The notes beneath the pieces are model-generated. The model was not told where the DNA came from. It was given only the letters and a program-made list of their open reading frames with translations, and made no database searches. From positions 1 to 33,126 of the forward strand of contig JAUCBJ010006948.1 of assembly GCA_032718475.1 (NCBI GenBank): DNA of 33,126 nucleotides. Reading direction: 5' to 3'. Both the position numbers and the translations under genes were made by a program. This DNA comes from Nemertoderma westbladi. Lineage: Eukaryota > Xenacoelomorpha > Nemertodermatida > Nemertodermatidae. Position 1 is the stretch's first letter. The number at the start of each line of letters is the position of its first letter. Positions 31,380 to 33,126 of this stretch are shown piece by piece.

Positions 31380-32061
31380 GGGTGGAATGTCTGAAAGATT
31401 AAATACACTTCTCCCATTTCGTTGTTTGTAATAAAATAAGCTGAATATTGTCACATCCTACTGTACATATACTGTATGTACTAGAGACCACAAGCCGCGT
31501 CTATATGATTACGTTGATCAACGTCTGCAATTCTCTACCCTAGTGTGATGAATTATTATTTCTACTACTGTAAGATCTGTAATGTATAACGATCTTATCG
31601 ATTCTCATACTGTAGAGATCTTGTCCATTCTGGCATCGTCTGTATGTGAAGATCATAATAAGTTCCTTGCAGAAATTCCCTTGACCTGTACAGATCTTAC
31701 CAGATCCCCTTTTAGTTTATCAAAAATGTAAAATGTTCTAAAATTATTGCTGTTGTTTCGTTAAAAATTAATTAATATAAAGGCCATAAAGTTCGCCCAT
31801 GTGAATAATACCAGGATTTCACTTTTCGGTCGACATTTTATTGGAATTTTATGTATGAAGATTTTTTACTTTTTTTTAATTTATCTTTTTGATACGTTTC
31901 GTTTTGATACGGCTAAATTTCGTTTATTGTTTTGGTTAGATTCAGCCCTTTTGTAACCTGTGATTTTAATGAAAACCTGGGATTCTTCACATGGGGGCAA
32001 CTGCAAAGTGAAATATATAACGGCAGAAAGTGTTTACATGGGCTCAAGATTAAAATAAAGC
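31380..32061. other. Spacer interval, no gene
   Basis: Holds CGTTTATTGTTTTGGTTAG and TTGTAACCTGTG (31921-31960), the core shared with the G-tract elements. It also holds a segment (31743-31795) inverted relative to 30190-30245. No gene seen. Confidence 0.45.
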
Positions 32062-32760
32062 TGCTGAAAATAATGTTACAGTTCTTTTTCTTGTATTCTA
32101 TGATACATAAAGGATAATTACATTATTATAATTGCATTAAACATGCTGTATAATATAGAACTTATGTCCATTAACTTTGTACGAATTATCTGCATTGCTA
32201 TTCCCATAACAGAAGTTTCCAATGCGATTTCGTCGTTAAGGCTGTGACGTTGACCCCCCTGTGTATCAATACCGTTTTCATTTTCACCACAATCCCACAG
32301 CGCCAGTTTAGTTTTATACTGTAGCTTGGATCGTTCGTCAATAGTCTCTGCGTCTCTCCTTTGTATATTTATTTCTAAATTCATCAATTATTCTAGAACC
32401 AACCTGCAATAAATATAAAACGTTAGTTTGTTATTTTCATAATTGCTCAGCAGTGGGGGCAACATACAGTACATGAAACATTTAAAAGCTCATATCTCAG
32501 CAATTCCTCAAAGAGTTTGTTACTGTACATATTGTAATTTGTGGAAGTTTGGTGCCATACAGTAGGTATAGTTTGGTGTAAGTTGGATTCAGAGTGGAAG
32601 TGGAAGTGCAGTGGAAGTTGGGTGTAGTGGGGTGGAACTGTGTGGGGTGTAGTTGGGTGAAAGTTGGGTGTAGTTGGGTGTAGTTGGGTGTAGTTGGGTG
32701 TAGTTGGGTGAAAGTTGGGTGTAGTTGGGTGAAAGTTGGGTGTAGTTGGGTGTTTAGGCT
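32062..32760 (-). mobile_element. Right arm of large inverted duplication
   Basis: Reverse complement of the left arm. From 32753 leftward it has GTCAGCCTAAACACCCAACTA, the minisatellite (32590-32755), CTCTTTGAGGAATTGCTGAG, the acceptor-like ATTTATTGCAG|GTTGG (near 32408) and the intact exon-like ORF. Confidence 0.7.
32118..32384 (-). CDS. Exon-like 88-aa ORF in right arm
   Basis: From ATG 32384 the ORF reads MNLEINIQRRDAETIDERSK, later LALWDCGENENGID and LNDEIALETSVMGIAMQIIR, and ends FNAIIIM-TAA. An acceptor-like polypyrimidine-AG (TTTATATTTATTGCAG) lies about 24 nt upstream, but the frame has a TAA between it and the ATG. The left arm encodes nearly the same C-terminal 60 residues, with only a few replacements (DTQGGQRHS versus DTKEGHRHS). 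The family is unrecognised. It may be a captured host exon or an element gene remnant. Confidence 0.35.
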   Translation of the reverse strand: MNLEINIQRRDAETIDERSKLQYKTKLALWDCGENENGIDTQGGQRHSLNDEIALETSVMGIAMQIIRTKLMDISSILYSMFNAIIIM

Positions 32761-33126
32761 GACCGTCCAGTAGTCTACACTCTACAGATACCTTCAGTAT
32801 AAATTAGATCATTGATGCACTCGATCCTCTGTGGAATCCCCATTATGAACATCACATATATTTCGCCTGGACGGATGCATCGCGCTTATTCAATCTAAAC
32901 ATTACTATATGATTGTGATCAGGCAGGCAGGTTATGGTTGATATCAGTTAATGCGATGCCTTTGATAAATTGTGCAAAGGGCGATTAAGTACTTTAATAC
33001 AGTAGATAGTGTGGTTGCGTTTTCGCCAACATCTCTTTCCAAGCTTGGTGAGAATAACTCTTCCGGGAAGAAAAATATACTCGATTTATGACTACTATCA
33101 TCTGATCATATGTTGACGTCACATTA
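32761..33126. other. Right edge, no gene
   Basis: Unique-looking AT-rich sequence. No gene or repeat recognised. Confidence 0.5.

Overview
The window looks like nuclear DNA of an animal, probably a marine invertebrate. Most of it is AT-rich and gene-poor, with introns, minisatellites, foldback elements, a hAT-type element and LINE debris. The only confidently recognised gene is a KATNIP (KIAA0556) orthologue, a ciliary-base protein found in ciliated animals. I cannot place the phylum from sequence alone.

Layout. 1-4.0 kb: minus-strand ORFs of an unrecognised, probably mobile element (a 79-aa leader ORF, then an in-frame coiled-coil ORF running off the left edge). Upstream of them lie arrays built on the ACCGGT palindrome and a 288-bp tandem duplication. 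4.0-6.4 kb: an element with 107-bp terminal inverted repeats abutting a 1.8-kb CATTCCCA-type minisatellite. 6.5-12.6 kb: nonautonomous elements, a 37-bp minisatellite with inverted flanks, a perfect 30-bp hairpin and many long G or C tracts. 12.7-13.2 kb: a possible minus-strand exon for a membrane protein. 15.2-16.5 kb: a single-exon plus-strand gene for a type I membrane protein with a phosphotyrosine and proline-rich tail, carrying an in-frame TAA at the end of its signal peptide. 17.4-19.3 kb: a hAT-like element with an 8-bp target duplication. 22.7-27.6 kb: KATNIP on the minus strand in only two coding exons, joined by a phase-1 intron, about 1,444 aa. 29.3-32.8 kb: a large inverted duplication with related minisatellites, an exon-like ORF in both arms and a LINE reverse-transcriptase fragment between them.

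The genes do not form an operon or an obvious pathway. The best candidates for new biology are the receptor-like protein at 15.2 kb (YxxM and PxPxPR motifs plus the in-frame stop), the 63-nt candidate stop-containing intron in the 1.5-kb element, and the family of mobile elements bounded by G and C tracts. All calls come from reading the sequence by eye; no database search was run.
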